From Uranotaenia lowii (lineage: Eukaryota > Arthropoda > Insecta > Diptera > Culicidae): a stretch of DNA of 64,000 bases. The notes beneath the pieces were generated by a model. It searched no databases. It was not told the DNA's origin and saw only the letters and a program-made list of their open reading frames with translations. This document shows positions 11,105-22,776 of the stretch, one piece after another. Position numbers and translations under genes: made by a program. The stretch covers positions 160,934,031 through 160,998,030 of the forward strand of contig NC_073693.1 of assembly GCF_029784155.1 (NCBI RefSeq), written 5' to 3'. Every line of letters starts with the position of its first letter. Position 1 is the stretch's first letter.

Positions 11105-11842
11105 TAATGGTCGGAAAATCGCTCAAGAAAAGCAATCAGGAATGGTTTCTAGCTAGAATGATGCTTCCTCCGAGTGCTGTGATACGCACGTGGTAAAAGT
11201 ACCCATTGAATATATGTCGAAAATCAACACTAACTTGATACAAGAAGATATACCATGCCCCACCGGAGGCTACCGTTGCTATTCGTCACGTGGCTAATCG
11301 ACGGTGATCGACATACTTGGTGATACATTTTGAACGTCGCTCCCTCAATCATTCCCGAACGTCTATCCTTGCATCATTGTTGATAATGCTCGTTATTGAT
11401 AGACGATCATTAATGTTTCAAAAGGTAAAATCTGAATAAATACCAGGACCACATGTTCAAAAAAGCTGTAGCACATGCTGGACAGTTCATTGCGGTTACC
11501 TAGTAATGTTTCTGTCCTTCTAGGCAAAGCGAAAAATAAAAAATCATCTGATAGCCTACATAGATCGCTCAGAACTGATACATATCAGTTATGATCCTAA
11601 AGGTTGAAAGTCGTCAAGGGAAGGAAATCAGCATAGAGACGTTCGTTGCTGATATTCTGCGTCCTTTTTTACCTCATCATGTATCGCAAAAGTGTTTGAA
11701 ATACGGAAGCGTCGTTGTCATGCATGATTGTTTGTATGATTTGGTTGAAGAAGGAAAATTTGACTGCTTTGATTTTTTGGCTCTGAATGTAGTCAAGCAC
11801 GACTCGGTGAAAATGATTGATTTTCGGAAGATTGCCTGATCG
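11105..11842 (+). mobile_element. 738-bp insertion flanked by a 10-bp direct repeat, with an 82-codon ORF
   Basis: TGCCTGATCG occurs at 11095-11104 and again at 11833-11842, exactly where the R1 3' region is interrupted and resumed (compare the intact sister copy near 12310-12330). The insert carries an ORF at 11591-11839 encoding 82 residues (MILKVESRQGKEISIETFVA at its start; a Cys/His-containing middle, VVMHDCLYDL). Its TGA lies inside the right-hand direct repeat. No terminal inverted repeat or poly(A) was found. I do not recognise the peptide. It could be a retroposed gene fragment or an unknown short element. Confidence 0.5.
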
Positions 11843-12665
11843 AGAGCAGCTTATCCTAGACTCGCGCCTGTCACGGCACACGCGCGGGACTTAACGCAAC
11901 GACTCGGATGATTCCCGACGAAGACGTCATCCTACACCGACTCGAATGGCTCGCCCGGCGTCGAGAGCCACTCTACCCGTGGGTATTCCCCGAACGTGGA
12001 ATAACCCTTTCCCAAGGATTTCCACTGCGAAGAAGGTCATGTCTTATCCCCGCAGCTTCTGTCGTTGAGAACCGCTCCACTCGGATACTCCCCGAAGGTG
12101 GAGCATCCTACTCACGAACGCGGCGCACCCACGGCATCCGCTACGCAGAAGGTATTGTCTTATCTTTGTAACTTCAAACCGTGGGGTCGGACGCACTCTA
12201 CTCGACAGCCCCCCGTCGATGGGGTCAGTCTACTCCGACCGTTGTCCGGTCTTCTTTATCCCCCTTGGTTGGCAACCCTAGGATTTTGGCCCGCGGATTT
12301 TCCTGCCCGTTGTGTGCCAGATCGAGAGCAGCTTATCCTAGACTCGCGCCTGTCACGGCACACATTCGGGACTTGGAACGCTACGACTCGGATGTTTCCC
12401 GACGGTGACGACATCCTACACCGACTCGAGAGGCTCGCCCGGCAACGAGAGCCTCTCTACCCGTGGGTATCCCCCGACAGTGGTTAACCCTCTTCCCTCG
12501 AGATCCGCTACGAGGAAGGTAAAGTCTTATCCCCGAAGTTTCCCTCTTAGGAAGCGGCACAACTCGGATACCCCCCGACAGTGGGGTATCCTACACACGT
12601 TCGCGGCGCACCCCTGACCTCCGCTACGCAGAAGATGATGCCTTATCTTTGTAGCTTCGATCAGG
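11843..12665. repeat. two imperfect direct copies, period about 482 bp
   Basis: GATCGAGAGCAGCTTATCCT at 11840 recurs at 12321, ACCGACTCGA...GGCTCGCCCGGC at 11937 recurs at 12420, and CGGCGCACCC at 12120 recurs near 12604. Copies are about 85-90 percent alike by eye. This is a tandem duplication inside the R1 3' region. Confidence 0.7.
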
Positions 12666-12706
12666 GGATCGGACGCACACTACTCAGATGCTCCCCGCCG
12701 ATGGAG

Positions 12707-13216
12707 TCATCCTACACCGTTCGCGGACTGCCGTTGGTTCCAGCTCCTCTGCAGGGCAGTCATGATCCGGGTGAACCCATCGCTGACCGCATGCCAAGTG
12801 TTGGAATCCGCACACATCCTCTGTACAAAGTTATCTGCTGTCGTGTCAGGCCCACAGGCGGCAAATATGGAAGTACGTACCGCCGCAAACCTCGGACAGA
12901 CAAACACCACATGTTCGGGTGTCTCCTCTTCATCACCACAATCTGGGCAATATGGCGAAGCCACATGTCCAAACCGGTAGTGGTACTTCAAGAAGCATCC
13001 ATGACCAGTCAGGAATTGCGTCATATAGAAGTCCACTTCACCGTGCCTTCTTCCGATCCAGCTCCCGATGTGCGGGATCAGACGATGGGTCCACCTTCCT
13101 CTCGTTGAGCTGTCCCACAGCTGCTGCCAGTTGGACATCGAGTCCTTATTGGAGAGATCTCGAACGGGTGGATGCTTTGGTCGCATGCACACTGAGTTAG
13201 GGGGCTTCGTACGCAT
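12707..13216 (-). pseudogene. R1-clade retrotransposon, C-terminal domain
   Basis: The minus-strand frame of 169 codons reads WQQLWDSSTRGRWTHRLIP, then GEVDFYMTQFLTGHGCFLKY, then a CCHC-type cluster CPDCGDEEETPEHVVFVCPR. That order is the C-terminal hallmark of R1-clade non-LTR elements: a linker after the RT followed by a Cys-Cys-His-Cys motif. Endonuclease and reverse transcriptase are missing, so this copy is 5'-truncated and dead, although the remaining frame is undamaged. Confidence 0.8.
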
Positions 13217-13429
13217 CTGTTCTCCATGTCAGGGGTGGCATGTGGAGTGCAACAACGTCCTGGTGGTGTTCGGGACCCAAAACAGCAACATCACGGCGGG
13301 ATAGTGGGGTTAGCTGCGGGCCCTGCGAGCCCGTGACTACAAAAAACATAAGCAACGAACAACGAACAACAAATTTCGGGTAGAAATCGGCAAAGGCCCA
13401 CGCGACGAAAAGGGAATAGCGATTGGAAA

Positions 13430-15964
13430 CTTGGAAAATGGAACTGCCGATCTCTAAATTTTGTGGGCAGTACCCACGTGCTCTCCAACGAATTGAAGAG
13501 CCACAAATTCGACATCGTAGCGCTGCAGGAGGTAATGCTGGAAGGGCTCCACGGTACGAACGTACCCAGATGGTCGTGCCATCTACCATAGCTGCGGCAA
13601 CACACACGAGCTTGGAACAGCTTTTATAGTGATGAGAAAGATGCAAAAGCGCGTGCTCGGATGGTGGCCGATCAAATCACGAGTGTGCCGGTTGAGAATC
13701 AAGGGCCGCTTCTTCAACATCAGCATCATCAACGTGCACAGCCTTCACCTCCAGCGTACCGGTGACGACAAAGACGAATGCCCAAAACGTGATATCAAGA
13801 TCGTCATCGGGGATTTTAATGCTCAGGTCGGCCAGGAGGAGGAATTCAAACCGACAATTGGAAGGTTTAGTGCGCACCAGCTGACCAACGAAAACGGCCT
13901 CAGATTTATAGATTTCGCCGGCTCCATATGAATGGCCGTACGTACTACCTTTTTCCAGCACCACCTCCAGCACATGTACACCTGGAGATCACCGAGACAA
14001 ACGCAATCACAGATCGACCACGTTTTGATAGACAGCCGGCACTTCTCGTACATCATCGACGTCAGATCCTGTCGAGGCGCCAACATCGAGTCAGACCATT
14101 ATCTGGTGATGGTGAAGATGCGCCCAAAACTCTCCGTAGTGAACAATACACGAAACCTGAGGTCGCGGCAGACTACGCGCAATCGGTCGAAGCAGCGCTG
14201 CCGGCAGACGGCGAGCTTGACGAAGCCCCTCTCGAGGACTGTTGGGATACCATCAAGACAGCCATCAACAGTGCTGCGGAGAACGTCATCGGTTATGTGG
14301 AGCGATCTCGACAGAACGACTGGTTCGACGAGGAGTGTAGGAGGGTGATGGACGAAGAGAATGCCGCGCGGGCGGCAGTAGAGAATGCCGCGCGGGCGGT
14401 CACCCGTCGAAATGTGGAAAATCACCGACAGCGGAAGAGGCAGCGAGTCCGACTTTTCCAGGAGAAAAAGCGCCACCTGGAGGAGAAGGAGCTCGAGGAG
14501 CTGGAGCAGCTGCATCGTTCCCAAGAAACACGAAAGTTCTATCAGAAACTCAACGCATCCCGCGAAGGCTTCGTACCGCAAGCCGAAATGTGCCGGGATA
14601 AGGACGGGGGCATCCTGACGGACAATCGTGAGGTGATCAAAAGATGGAAGCAGCACTTCGATGAACACCTGAACGGCGCATATGCAGAAATCAAGACGGT
14701 GGGGGATGGTACATCGCCGGCGTAGCCAACGACGTAGAGGAGCCACTCCCAACGATGAGTGAAGTTAGAGATGCCATTCGCCAGCTGAATAGAAACAAGT
14801 CGGCTGGGAAGGATGGCATCGCAGCTGAACTCATCAAAATGGGCCCGGACATGTTGGCCGATTGCCTACACCGGTTGATAGTTCGGATCTGGGACATAGA
14901 ACAGCTACCGGAGCAGTGGAAGGAGGGGGTAATATGCCCCATCTACAAGAAGGGCGACAAATTGGACTGTGAGAACAACCGAGCGATCACTGTCCTCAAT
15001 GCCGCCTACAAAGTGTTGTACCCAATCCTACTCCGCCGCCTTACGCCACAAGCAAACAGATTCATGGGAAGTCATCAGGCCGGCTTCATGGAGGGACGGT
15101 CAACGACAGACCAGATATTCACATTACGGCAAATCCTCCAAAAATGCCGTGAATACCAAGTCCCTACGCACCATCTATTCATTGACTTCAAAGCCGCATA
15201 CGACACGATCGACCGTAACGAGCTATGGAAAATCATGAACGAGAACGGCTTTTCCGGGATGCTGATCAGACTGATCAAGACGACGATGGATGGAACGCAG
15301 TGCTGTGTGCGGAATTCGGGTGAATTGTCGAGTTCATTTGAATCGCGCAGGGGGCTGCGACAAGGTGATGATCTATTCTGAATGATGTTCAACGTGTCGC
15401 TAGAAGGTGTTATTCGACGAGCGGTGGGCGAAATGCGGGGCACGATTTCCAACAGATCCGATCAACTTATCTGCTTTTGCGATGACATTGATATAGTCGG
15501 CAGATCATCTGCGGCGGTGGAAGAGATCTACCGCAAACTGAAACGCGAAGCAGGAAGGATTGGGTTAATAATTAATACGTCCAAAACGAAGTACATGCTG
15601 GCCTGCGGATCCGAGACCGACCGAACCCGCTTGTCCAGCAATAACAAGGTCACAGTCGACGGCGATGAGCTGGAGATAGTCGAAGACTTTGTCTATCTCG
15701 GCTCACTGATGATCGCAGACAATGACACCAGCCGTGAGATCCGGCGGCGAATTATCAGCGGAAGTCGTGCCTACTATGGACTTCACAAGCAACTGCGGTC
15801 GAAAAAACTTAGCCCTCGCACGAAGTGTAACCTGTATATGACGCTCATTAGACCGGTTGTTCTCTACGGGCACGAGACATGGATATTGCTTGAGGAGGAC
15901 CTGCGTACTCTCGGAGTATTCAAGCGACGAGTGTTAAGAACCATCTTTGCTCGGTTTTACTCGT
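13430..15964 (+). pseudogene. RTE-like non-LTR retrotransposon (endonuclease + RT), frameshifted
   Basis: Successive plus-strand frames form one decayed polyprotein. The endonuclease shows FDIVALQEV (about 13520), [11 protein letters not shown] (13801) and QIDHVLID...SDHYLVMVKMR (about 14010-14125). A charged linker (EECRRVMDEENAAR) follows. The reverse transcriptase contains KSAGKDGIAAELIK (14800), GSHQAGFMEGRSTTDQI, FIDFKAAYDTI, GLRQGDD and the catalytic box FCDDIDIV (about 15477), with the thumb region NTSKTKYML and LYGHETWILLEEDLRTLGVF. Defects include frameshifts in the endonuclease, a shift near 13930-14090, and a TGA after GLRQGDDLF (15379-15381). It ends abruptly near 15964 without the usual C-terminal tail. 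Similarity to RTE-type mosquito elements is from family knowledge; exact clade is uncertain. Confidence 0.85.
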
Positions 15965-16108
15965 GAATAAAAAATACGATTAACCGATTTTGATGTTGGA
16001 AATATTTGAATGCAACCAGTTTCAAGATCACCGGAACCAGGAAGAATTGGAAGACAGCACCGGTGGAAACCTATCACTTTTCAATGGAGTTAGGTGAGAT
16101 CGTTTCTA

Positions 16109-16531
16109 CAGTAAGCCAAACAAGAATAGTACCACTATGTGTTTTGCTTGTTGAAATATGATTGATAAAAAATTAACGAAATTTTCTTCTATAATTTGTT
16201 TTGAATTGAACCTTCGGTGTTCTAGAAAACTCCTTAAAATGCAATTTTCTATTCAAATAATTCGTGGAAGCATTATTATTCGCATTATTATTTTTTCAGA
16301 AATAATCTTGTTTTTGTTGAAAAACCCAAGTGGTACTTTTCTTGTTTCGCACCCTTTTTTCATATTTTTGGTCCTCAACGCCAATTGCTACGTCCACAAA
16401 AAGTAAACTTATAGCTGATTTATCCGTTAAACAATTCAAAACAAATTATAGAAGAACATTTTGGTGATTTACAATCATTCATATTTTAATAAGCAAAACA
16501 CATAGTGGTACTATTCTTATTTCGGTCACTG
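16109..16531. mobile_element. 423-bp Tc1/mariner-type MITE
   Basis: TA|CAGTAAGCCAAACAAGAATA on the left is mirrored by TATTCTTATTTCGGTCACTG|TA on the right. The inner TIR (GTACCACTATGTGTTTTGCT) is identical in both arms. An extra internal copy of the AGTGGTACTTTTCTTGTTTC motif occurs at about 16331. There is no transposase. TA duplication and CAGT ends fit Tc1/mariner. Confidence 0.8.
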
Positions 16532-16533
16532 TA

Positions 16534-18230
16534 TTAGAAAATTATTTCTAAATCATATTCGTTTTTTTTGCTTATTCATCCTATTTGCCAAAAAGGGTTT
16601 CTCATAAAAAATTTCTTCCCCTCACCTTTCTGAATACAACATCCTGGGTTACATGGGTCCCTGCACCTGCAAAGTTCATTTCGTTATATCAGAATATCCC
16701 ATTTTGATGACATTGACTTGTCGCGGTGTTCATTAGGTTACCACACTTATTTTCAACATCAACGCTTGAAATAAGTGATGCATCTAGATACTCATTTTGG
16801 CATCTTGTGTTGATTTCAATTATGACTTAGTGTATCAGCCTATGCAAGATGTGTGTAATCACCCAATGCTATGCTATTTATTCTATCTGAATATTACCTT
16901 TATTGACCTTGATGGTCGACTGACCCCGATTTGCATACTTTTTTGTATGGTTTCAGTGATATTTCACCAGGTCAAAAAATTGTGAAATAGCTCTTTTATC
17001 ATTATACACAGCAGTTTTGTTTACTATTTTGTACAAAAATGTCCACAAACTTTCGATAAAACTCACGGTTTTGACCATGTAGATAAAAAAAATCCTGCTG
17101 TAATTAAAATATTTCAACGGATTTATGAACTAAGAAGTGGTTAACTTAAGTGGGATCTTTCTGGATAATGCATCGTGGAATGGGGACAACTCAAAACAAC
17201 CGTTTGTGGTAAACCGCATAATCCAAACAATCATCTCATGACAACTCTCGATGATGGTATCAAACTTATCTCGCAGCATAGGCTCCATATCCAAACAAGT
17301 GAAAGAGACGTTCTACTTATTTTGAATGATACCATTCGGATTACAGCACCATGTAGGTACGGGCCATGATTGGTAGTTTTTTGACAGTATGAGCAATAGT
17401 CGGCAATCAAATCAGGCATCAGAACATCCTTCACTTGTGTTTTGTTTTGGTTTAGTACACACATGGCGTTCGCATCGATAACGGTAAAGGAGCAGTGTTT
17501 GTATCCAACAAAAAAATCTAGCTTTTACAGATTTAGTAAGCGTGTAATTCTTTACTGACTAAAGCGAGACTTCTATTTATGTAGTTAAATTGGATTGTAA
17601 CTATTAAAAGTTATATTCAACTTGTGACAGACACCTTTAAACGAGCGTCGAAAGCTGTGGCTTTATTTTTTTTCCCCGTCAATGAAATTCATAGCGTCGA
17701 CGTCCTATGTGGTTGTTATGTTTTGTCTTGATGAAATTTTGTGGCGAGTGTTTTATATCATGCACTTAGCAAAATATTGCTACCATTTTTATCGTAACCG
17801 CAATTCGTTTATGTGTTCTTGGGCGTATTGTTGCCAGACAAATTCAATGCTGCAACGAAGTGCCGTTTGATAAGTTGATAAATCCGGTAAAGCTGTGTCA
17901 TATAATGTCAACGAATGGAGAGCTTACAATGTGTTGGTTTGGGAAAATGTAAGGTTCTTTTTGAGTCACAATGTGTAATGAAAGTTGAGAAAGATTCATC
18001 ACAAAGTTTCAAATTTCAATTAAAACTTAAAGGGGGATGAGCGCATAAAAGCTAAGTTTGAAAAATAGAAGTACTCACAGTTCAAACAATTTTACTGAAT
18101 TCCGTAAACGTTTACTAAAGGATGTCCACGATGAAATTGCAACACACAAAATTGATTGGCAAAATTCGAGTGTTCATCCGATTGCCATTAAATTTTCAGA
18201 GATTGAAAAAAAACTATTAAACTTCATTTT
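16534..18230. other. non-coding or unassigned sequence
   Basis: Several short frames exist (for example 17231-17464 minus and 17682-17870 plus), but none has a recognisable motif, splice context or coding bias strong enough to call a gene. No repeat ends were recognised. Confidence 0.4.
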
Positions 18231-18232
18231 CA

Positions 18233-19140
18233 CCCTTATTCTTGTTTACAGCGTATCAGGCTTTCGTTCGAACGAATCCGAAAAAGCTATTCTTGTTTTC
18301 GTTCGAATGCGATACGTTCGACATTGGTGTTACCAGATGAAATTCGAAATTTTGAGGCAGCCCTGCGTATAAAAATGACATTTCTCGATAGCCAATTCCA
18401 TGTAAACAACCGTGTTAGGTAATGTTGTGAAAATTTGCTCGTCCGATTAAAGTACGGAAGAGGAAGGAAACGACCCGGAAACAAGAACGTATAGATCTTG
18501 CCTGCCTGCCATCAACACCACCAGCAGCAGCGAAAACACGGATGTTAAGAAGATGGAAAACGAGCAGGAGCCGATACCCGCCGGTGTTGATGCTTTCTCT
18601 GTTGCTGACGTTCCTCCTAAGACGGTTTTATGTTTCGGAACTCGGTTTAAAATCTGATATACAAATGGATGATTCTTGTAATAAAAATGATTTATGTACA
18701 AATCCCAATTTGATTTTTTTTTATTATTTTAAAGAAACGATTTTTTACAATTTTTCCAACCCCGTTAAAGTTTAATAATTTTAACATCCTTGACATTCCC
18801 AACCGGTCTTATTTAATGGAAAAAATTTCCGCCAATTTGGCTCAATTCGTTTAAAATCGGATTTCTTTAATGTTATTTTTCCTTCTCCAATTTTCTTTAA
18901 TTTTGCGCAAAATATGTTTGCATCATATCAGAGCTCTTCAATCAAACGTTCCCAGTTCGCAGCATTAGACTTGCGTTTGTCGAGCGGTAGCAGAAAAACG
19001 TTCGATCGAATGCATCCATTCGTTCGAACGAACTATGTTCGAAAGATCGAACTGTTTTATACGTTCGAACGAAAACAAGAATACGAATCGGGGAAACTTT
19101 CGAACGAATGCCATTCAATCGAAAACCAGAATAAGGATGT
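18233..19140. mobile_element. foldback element rich in TTCGAACGAA motifs
   Basis: The left arm (18233-18325) reads CCTTATTCTTGTTTAC, then TTTCGTTCGAACGAATC and TATTCTTGTTTTCGTTCGAA. The right arm (about 19040-19140) is the diverged inverse, ending CGAAAACCAGAATAAGG. The palindromic core GTTCGAAC recurs many times in both arms. A short GC-richer ORF lies in the interior (18448-18657). Confidence 0.6.
18448..18657 (+). CDS. short unassigned ORF inside a foldback element
   Basis: A TAA precedes the frame immediately. It then runs about 69 codons: STEEEGNDPETRTYRS, SSSENTDVKKMENEQEP and FSVADVPPKTVLCFG. Composition (GC-richer, acidic, few rare codons) looks coding, unlike the neighbouring AT-rich DNA, and it may be a captured exon. 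It has no good Kozak start, and splice sites are not obvious. No family is recognised. Confidence 0.3.
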
Positions 19141-19163
19141 TTATCATTTTACTCGTATTTTAT

Positions 19164-19304
19164 TTACAGTCCATACGCAAATGCCTGCACCTTGGCCATA
19201 AGATTCTGCACAACCTGTGAATCCGTGTTATGCATGTAAACCCATACTTTCTTCAGTTCGAGTTCTTGGTTTGACGGAAGCAGCTTGGTTTTTACTCCAT
19301 TTTT
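19164..19304 (-). CDS. candidate last exon of an unrecognised gene
   Basis: On the minus strand an AG acceptor (AACTAG, weak pyrimidine tract) opens a 46-residue frame. It contains LLPSNQELELKKVWVYMHNT and QVVQNLMAKVQAFAYGL before TAA at 19164-19166. AATAAA overlaps the stop codon (19159-19164). The amphipathic, well-biased sequence looks like a genuine protein C-terminus. I do not recognise the family and cannot find the preceding exon. It might equally be a truncated retrocopy, since a foldback element begins only about 25 bp downstream. Confidence 0.45.
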   Translation of the reverse strand, partial: KNGVKTKLLPSNQELELKKVWVYMHNTDSQVVQNLMAKVQAFAYGL

Positions 19305-19604
19305 CTAGTTATAACGGATTTAGCGTCAACTCGACATAGTAATTGGCATGACCCTCTCAGAATTAAGGTCGATCAAACGAAGCCCTCCCGCCCTAATCTA
19401 CTACTATTGCGATAGTACCTATGTGTTATGTTAGTACTTATTTTTAAATATTCTTATTTTTAAATATGCCAAGAAAGGATTATTTTAATGATCTGCTTCT
19501 TATTCACTTTTATCATTACACACTCATGACATTGTTTTTCGATTCTCATAAAAAAACGAAAAAGTTTTTGTTAGGAAAACCTTTTTTCCCTTAAGAGTGC
19601 CCAT

Positions 19605-19725
19605 TTTGCGATGTTCAGAAGTCTTGTAGACCACAGTATTCCCCACAACCAATGAAAAAAAAATCATTCAGTTCGGAGATGGCCATTTTTTTTTAAATCG
19701 ACTTTAAGTTTGCATTTTTTCAGTG
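19605..19725. mobile_element. right-hand fragment of a CACTGAAAAAA-TIR MITE
   Basis: It ends GCATTTTTTCAGTG|TA and aligns with the right half of the complete copy at 19838-20076 (shared AAAAAATCAT and GGCATTTTTT-type segments). The left end is missing. Confidence 0.5.
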
Positions 19726-19837
19726 TAGGATTTCTACTTACTTTTACTATCAATTATTACAATCGAAGCTCTTAATTCTTCAAAATCAATACAATCAATT
19801 AAGAGAAGCGGTTTTTGAATTTAAGATTGGAAATCTA

Positions 19838-20076
19838 CACTGAAAAAATAAATTACATGATTTGCAAAAAAAAACATGAAAAATGTTTTATCAGACAAAT
19901 GTATTCCATATGCAAAAGTTGCAATGTATGGACGACTTGTAGGCCTTAATTACCCCGCTTTAAAAAAAAAGGCTTTAGGCCTGGCTTAGAAAAAAAATCA
20001 TCAAATTCTGAGACGGCATTTTTTGGGAAATTGAGTTTCAGTTTTTGGAAAGTTTTGGAAAGCATTTTTTTCAGTG
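19838..20076. mobile_element. 239-bp MITE, TA duplication
   Basis: TA|CACTGAAAAAATAAATTACA on the left and GCATTTTTTTCAGTG|TA on the right. Termini resemble those of two larger elements in the window (47855-51326 and 60711-61722), suggesting one broad superfamily with CACWG-A-rich ends. Confidence 0.65.
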
Positions 20077-20358
20077 TATGATTTAAAGAAAATCAATATT
20101 TTTTTTCTATAATTTCAATCATTTTTCAAAAACTCTCTCATGAACACAATTTGTGTAGGAATTGCTATTTTCGAGCTAAAAATGTTCATAAAATTTGTGC
20201 CTGAATAGTTTGGCCCTTTTCAAATGTTAGACTACATATTTTTTGGGAAAACTAAGTGCCAAGATATCTTTCTAGTTAAGATCTTTATGCCCACAAAGTT
20301 TCATTGAATTCTGAGAGGGTGTGTCGATTTGGCGTGAAATCCGTCTTATGTGCCCTTG

Positions 20359-20742
20359 AGCGGGCCATAGACTACACCACATTTGGGCAAATGCGATGAA
20401 ATTCGATGAAATTTTGTCGCCTTGAATACGATTTGCATCGTGCATGGCACTGCTTGAATGATCGCGCAAACGGTTTGAGTAAAATCGATCGGGATCGAAA
20501 TATTTCGTACAAACCACTCTCTGTGGCATGGTGTATGGTGCTGCTTGTACAAAATCCAAGCCATTTACTCAGCCCCAGCCAGGGTGGAGATGGTTTTTTT
20601 TTGTTGCGGTTGCTGATTTCGCCAGCAATCGTTTGTGTTCGCGTGAAATATGTTTGTATTGTGTGTGGACGAGCATAGATTCAAACAATCGTCATGGAAA
20701 CATCGAATTTGCACGAGCCATTTGTGTAGTCTATGGCCCGCT
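20359..20742. mobile_element. MITE with AGCGGGCCATAGACTACAC ends, copy 1
   Basis: AGCGGGCCATAGACTACAC opens and its inverse GTGTAGTCTATGGCCCGCT closes the segment. A second copy in the opposite orientation lies at 33471-33801; both share interior stretches such as ATTTCGATCCCGA (or its complement) and a CAGCAATCGTTTGTGTTCGC segment. The ORFs across it are shadows. Confidence 0.8.
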
Positions 20743-20744
20743 TT

Positions 20745-21390
20745 AGACGCAATCTTACCTTAGAACGACGGACGGTGTGGATTTTAGGCACACCCCGAAC
20801 GAAGGCAGTCTTTCTAATGGCTTAAGCACGCATGACTTTCCGGTCCAAAGACCGGACCCGATTTCTGCCCAGATTGTTTTTATCGAAGAAGCTACTTTCC
20901 TCTCCATGCTACATAATCGCATTCCGAAACGCTCTAATGCTTACTCCCTCCATTTTCGCAAACTGATTCAGCGAAATGATGGGGCAAGTAAACTATTTGT
21001 GAACGATATTTCTGGGTTTCTCCGGCAAAATGCTTCTCATTTTTTTTTTTTTTTTTTTGTTTCGATTATAGTCGTTTTAACATCATTATGTCATTCGCAA
21101 CTTATATCAACGATGCAGTTGGTGAAAAGTCATTGAAAAACTTATCCGGTACAACTGTGATCGATGTTAACTCTTGGGCTCGAACTCACGGACATCGGCT
21201 CAGAAAGCTATATCACAAGTCCGAAAATGCTTTTCATTTTTACGAAAATTATGAAGAAAAACTGAAGCTCACGATACACAGAATTTTAAGTTGAACTGTA
21301 AACAAGCAACGCACAGCAGAAATCAGCCTTTTAAACGCTCTCCGGAATGAGCAAGGTTGGTACAAAATCGTGCTTAGCCATAAATGGGAC
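20745..21390. other. unassigned sequence with moderate coding look
   Basis: Plus-strand frames at 20777-21136 and 21088-21294 contain non-repetitive peptides (SAQIVFIEEATFLSML; DVNSWARTHGHRLRKLYHKS) but no recognised motif, and a T-run at about 21040-21058 breaks the first. They could be fragments of a decayed gene or element. Confidence 0.3.
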
Positions 21391-21843
21391 ACCCTATAAC
21401 CGTCAAACGGGGCATCATGCAATAAGAGGGTTAGGTGCCACATTTGTATACCACATTACTCATTCAAATTTTATTTTGATGAAATGTAATAAAGTTATCG
21501 TTTAATGATAACAAAATGTTAGTTTCTCACTTCGTGAAATAGTTTTTAAAAGTTTTGATTCTCATAGAAAATTTAAAAAATCGGGCTTTAGATTACAAAT
21601 TTTTACATTTTTCGATGCTGTAAACAATTTCATCCAGTATGACGGATTGGCATAATAATTTCACTCACAAACTTTATATTGCTTTTGTTATCCTTTACCA
21701 ACACTGTTGGTTTAAAAATATTTTTCGGAAAATCACCAGATATATTCAAATAAATAATTTTTAATTCAGTTACTAGTCCGGAGTCCGGGCTATACTGCAT
21801 AGAAATGTAAATCAAAGATTAACCTTTTATTTATTTTCTCTTT

Positions 21844-21945
21844 TTAAAACGAACACAGACACATACAGGATCTCAATGAAACTTCATGTTTCCTCGAAGA
21901 GATTTCTTTTTCTAAGCGTACATTTTTCGAGGATATGATGGCTAG
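21844..21945 (-). mobile_element. SINE, 3' half (interrupted copy)
   Basis: The reverse complement matches the tail of the SINE at 54955-55190: GGATATGATGGCTAG, TTTCCTCGAAGAGAT and ACTTCATGTTTCCTCGAAGA are shared almost base for base. It stops exactly at a hAT insertion whose other side resumes SINE sequence (ATGGCTAGCATCTT at 24832). Confidence 0.7.
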
Positions 21946-22776
21946 TAGAGATGTACCGAATAGTGATATTCGGCGAACGGCTGCTGAATACCGAATATTG
22001 ACTTTTTCAACTATTCGGCCAAACAAATATTCGGCCGAATATTCAGTCGAATATAGTGCTGGGTTTTTAATAAAAATACAAAAGTGATTATTTACACTTC
22101 CTTCTATTTCTTTAATCTTAAGTCTAGAGTTGGTTTTTTTTAACCAGATGATATAATAAGATGATGTATAAAAAGATATTTTTCAAGTAGGGGTCTCTCT
22201 GATTTGAAAAATTCAACCAAAAACTGAAAGTACATCAGATGACTTGTCACTCCAAGGGCGATTATTACCAAAGAGATGGGTTCCTATGAAATCCGGAAAA
22301 ACACGTCTAAACTGATGCCAAGCAATTTGAAACTGATTTTTTGCCATCGAATTAGATGAAAGTCGAATTTGAGCAAGATATCTTCAAAATAGTTGTTAAA
22401 AACGTCACGCTTTGTCACTAATGTATGTGTGTATACTGTATACGCATTTTTTTTTCTCGCCACCAGCCGCCACCGCCCACCATCACCGCCCTCCACCACC
22501 ACCCACCGCCAATAAAGTGATGAGGAGGTTTTATGCCTTTGGGAGAAGTGGCCTGAAAGTAGCTACACTCCCAGGGGCTTTTCCCTGCTCAAAAAAAAAA
22601 AAAGTATGACTGTTTTTAACAGCCTTCAAACTTAAGCATGCCATACTTTCAACCAAACGATTGGGCAAAGCAGGGCAATTTTAGGAAAAAAAAATGTAAA
22701 AAAAAGGGGAAATTTGAACAAAATCGAGTAAAAAACATACAATAGGAAAGTGAGAGAAAACAACTTGAAATTTATG

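Larger units (their letters stand above)
10150..13216 (-). mobile_element. R1-clade retrotransposon remnant with long repetitive 3' region
   Basis: This GC-rich island contrasts with the AT-rich surroundings. Only the C-terminal end of the R1 polyprotein survives (12707-13216, minus). Everything below 12.7 kb is best explained as its 3' untranslated region: two imperfect 482-bp direct copies (11.84-12.67 kb), a CT-rich 27-bp minisatellite (10.61-11.09 kb), a poly(A) run on the minus strand at 10352-10363, and a GC-rich tail containing ACCCAACCCCGG twice. A 738-bp segment is inserted at 11105. The many short frames in this block are artefacts of repeats. Confidence 0.5.

Noticed and set aside
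10600..11160. Several 60-80 codon Arg/Ser-rich frames on both strands
   Set aside because: Periodic by-products of the 27-bp minisatellite.
17231..17464. Minus-strand 77-codon frame containing LIADYCSYCQKTTNHG
   Set aside because: The Cys/His spacing loosely suggests a zinc site, but there is no splice context, no recognised family and no supporting coding bias.
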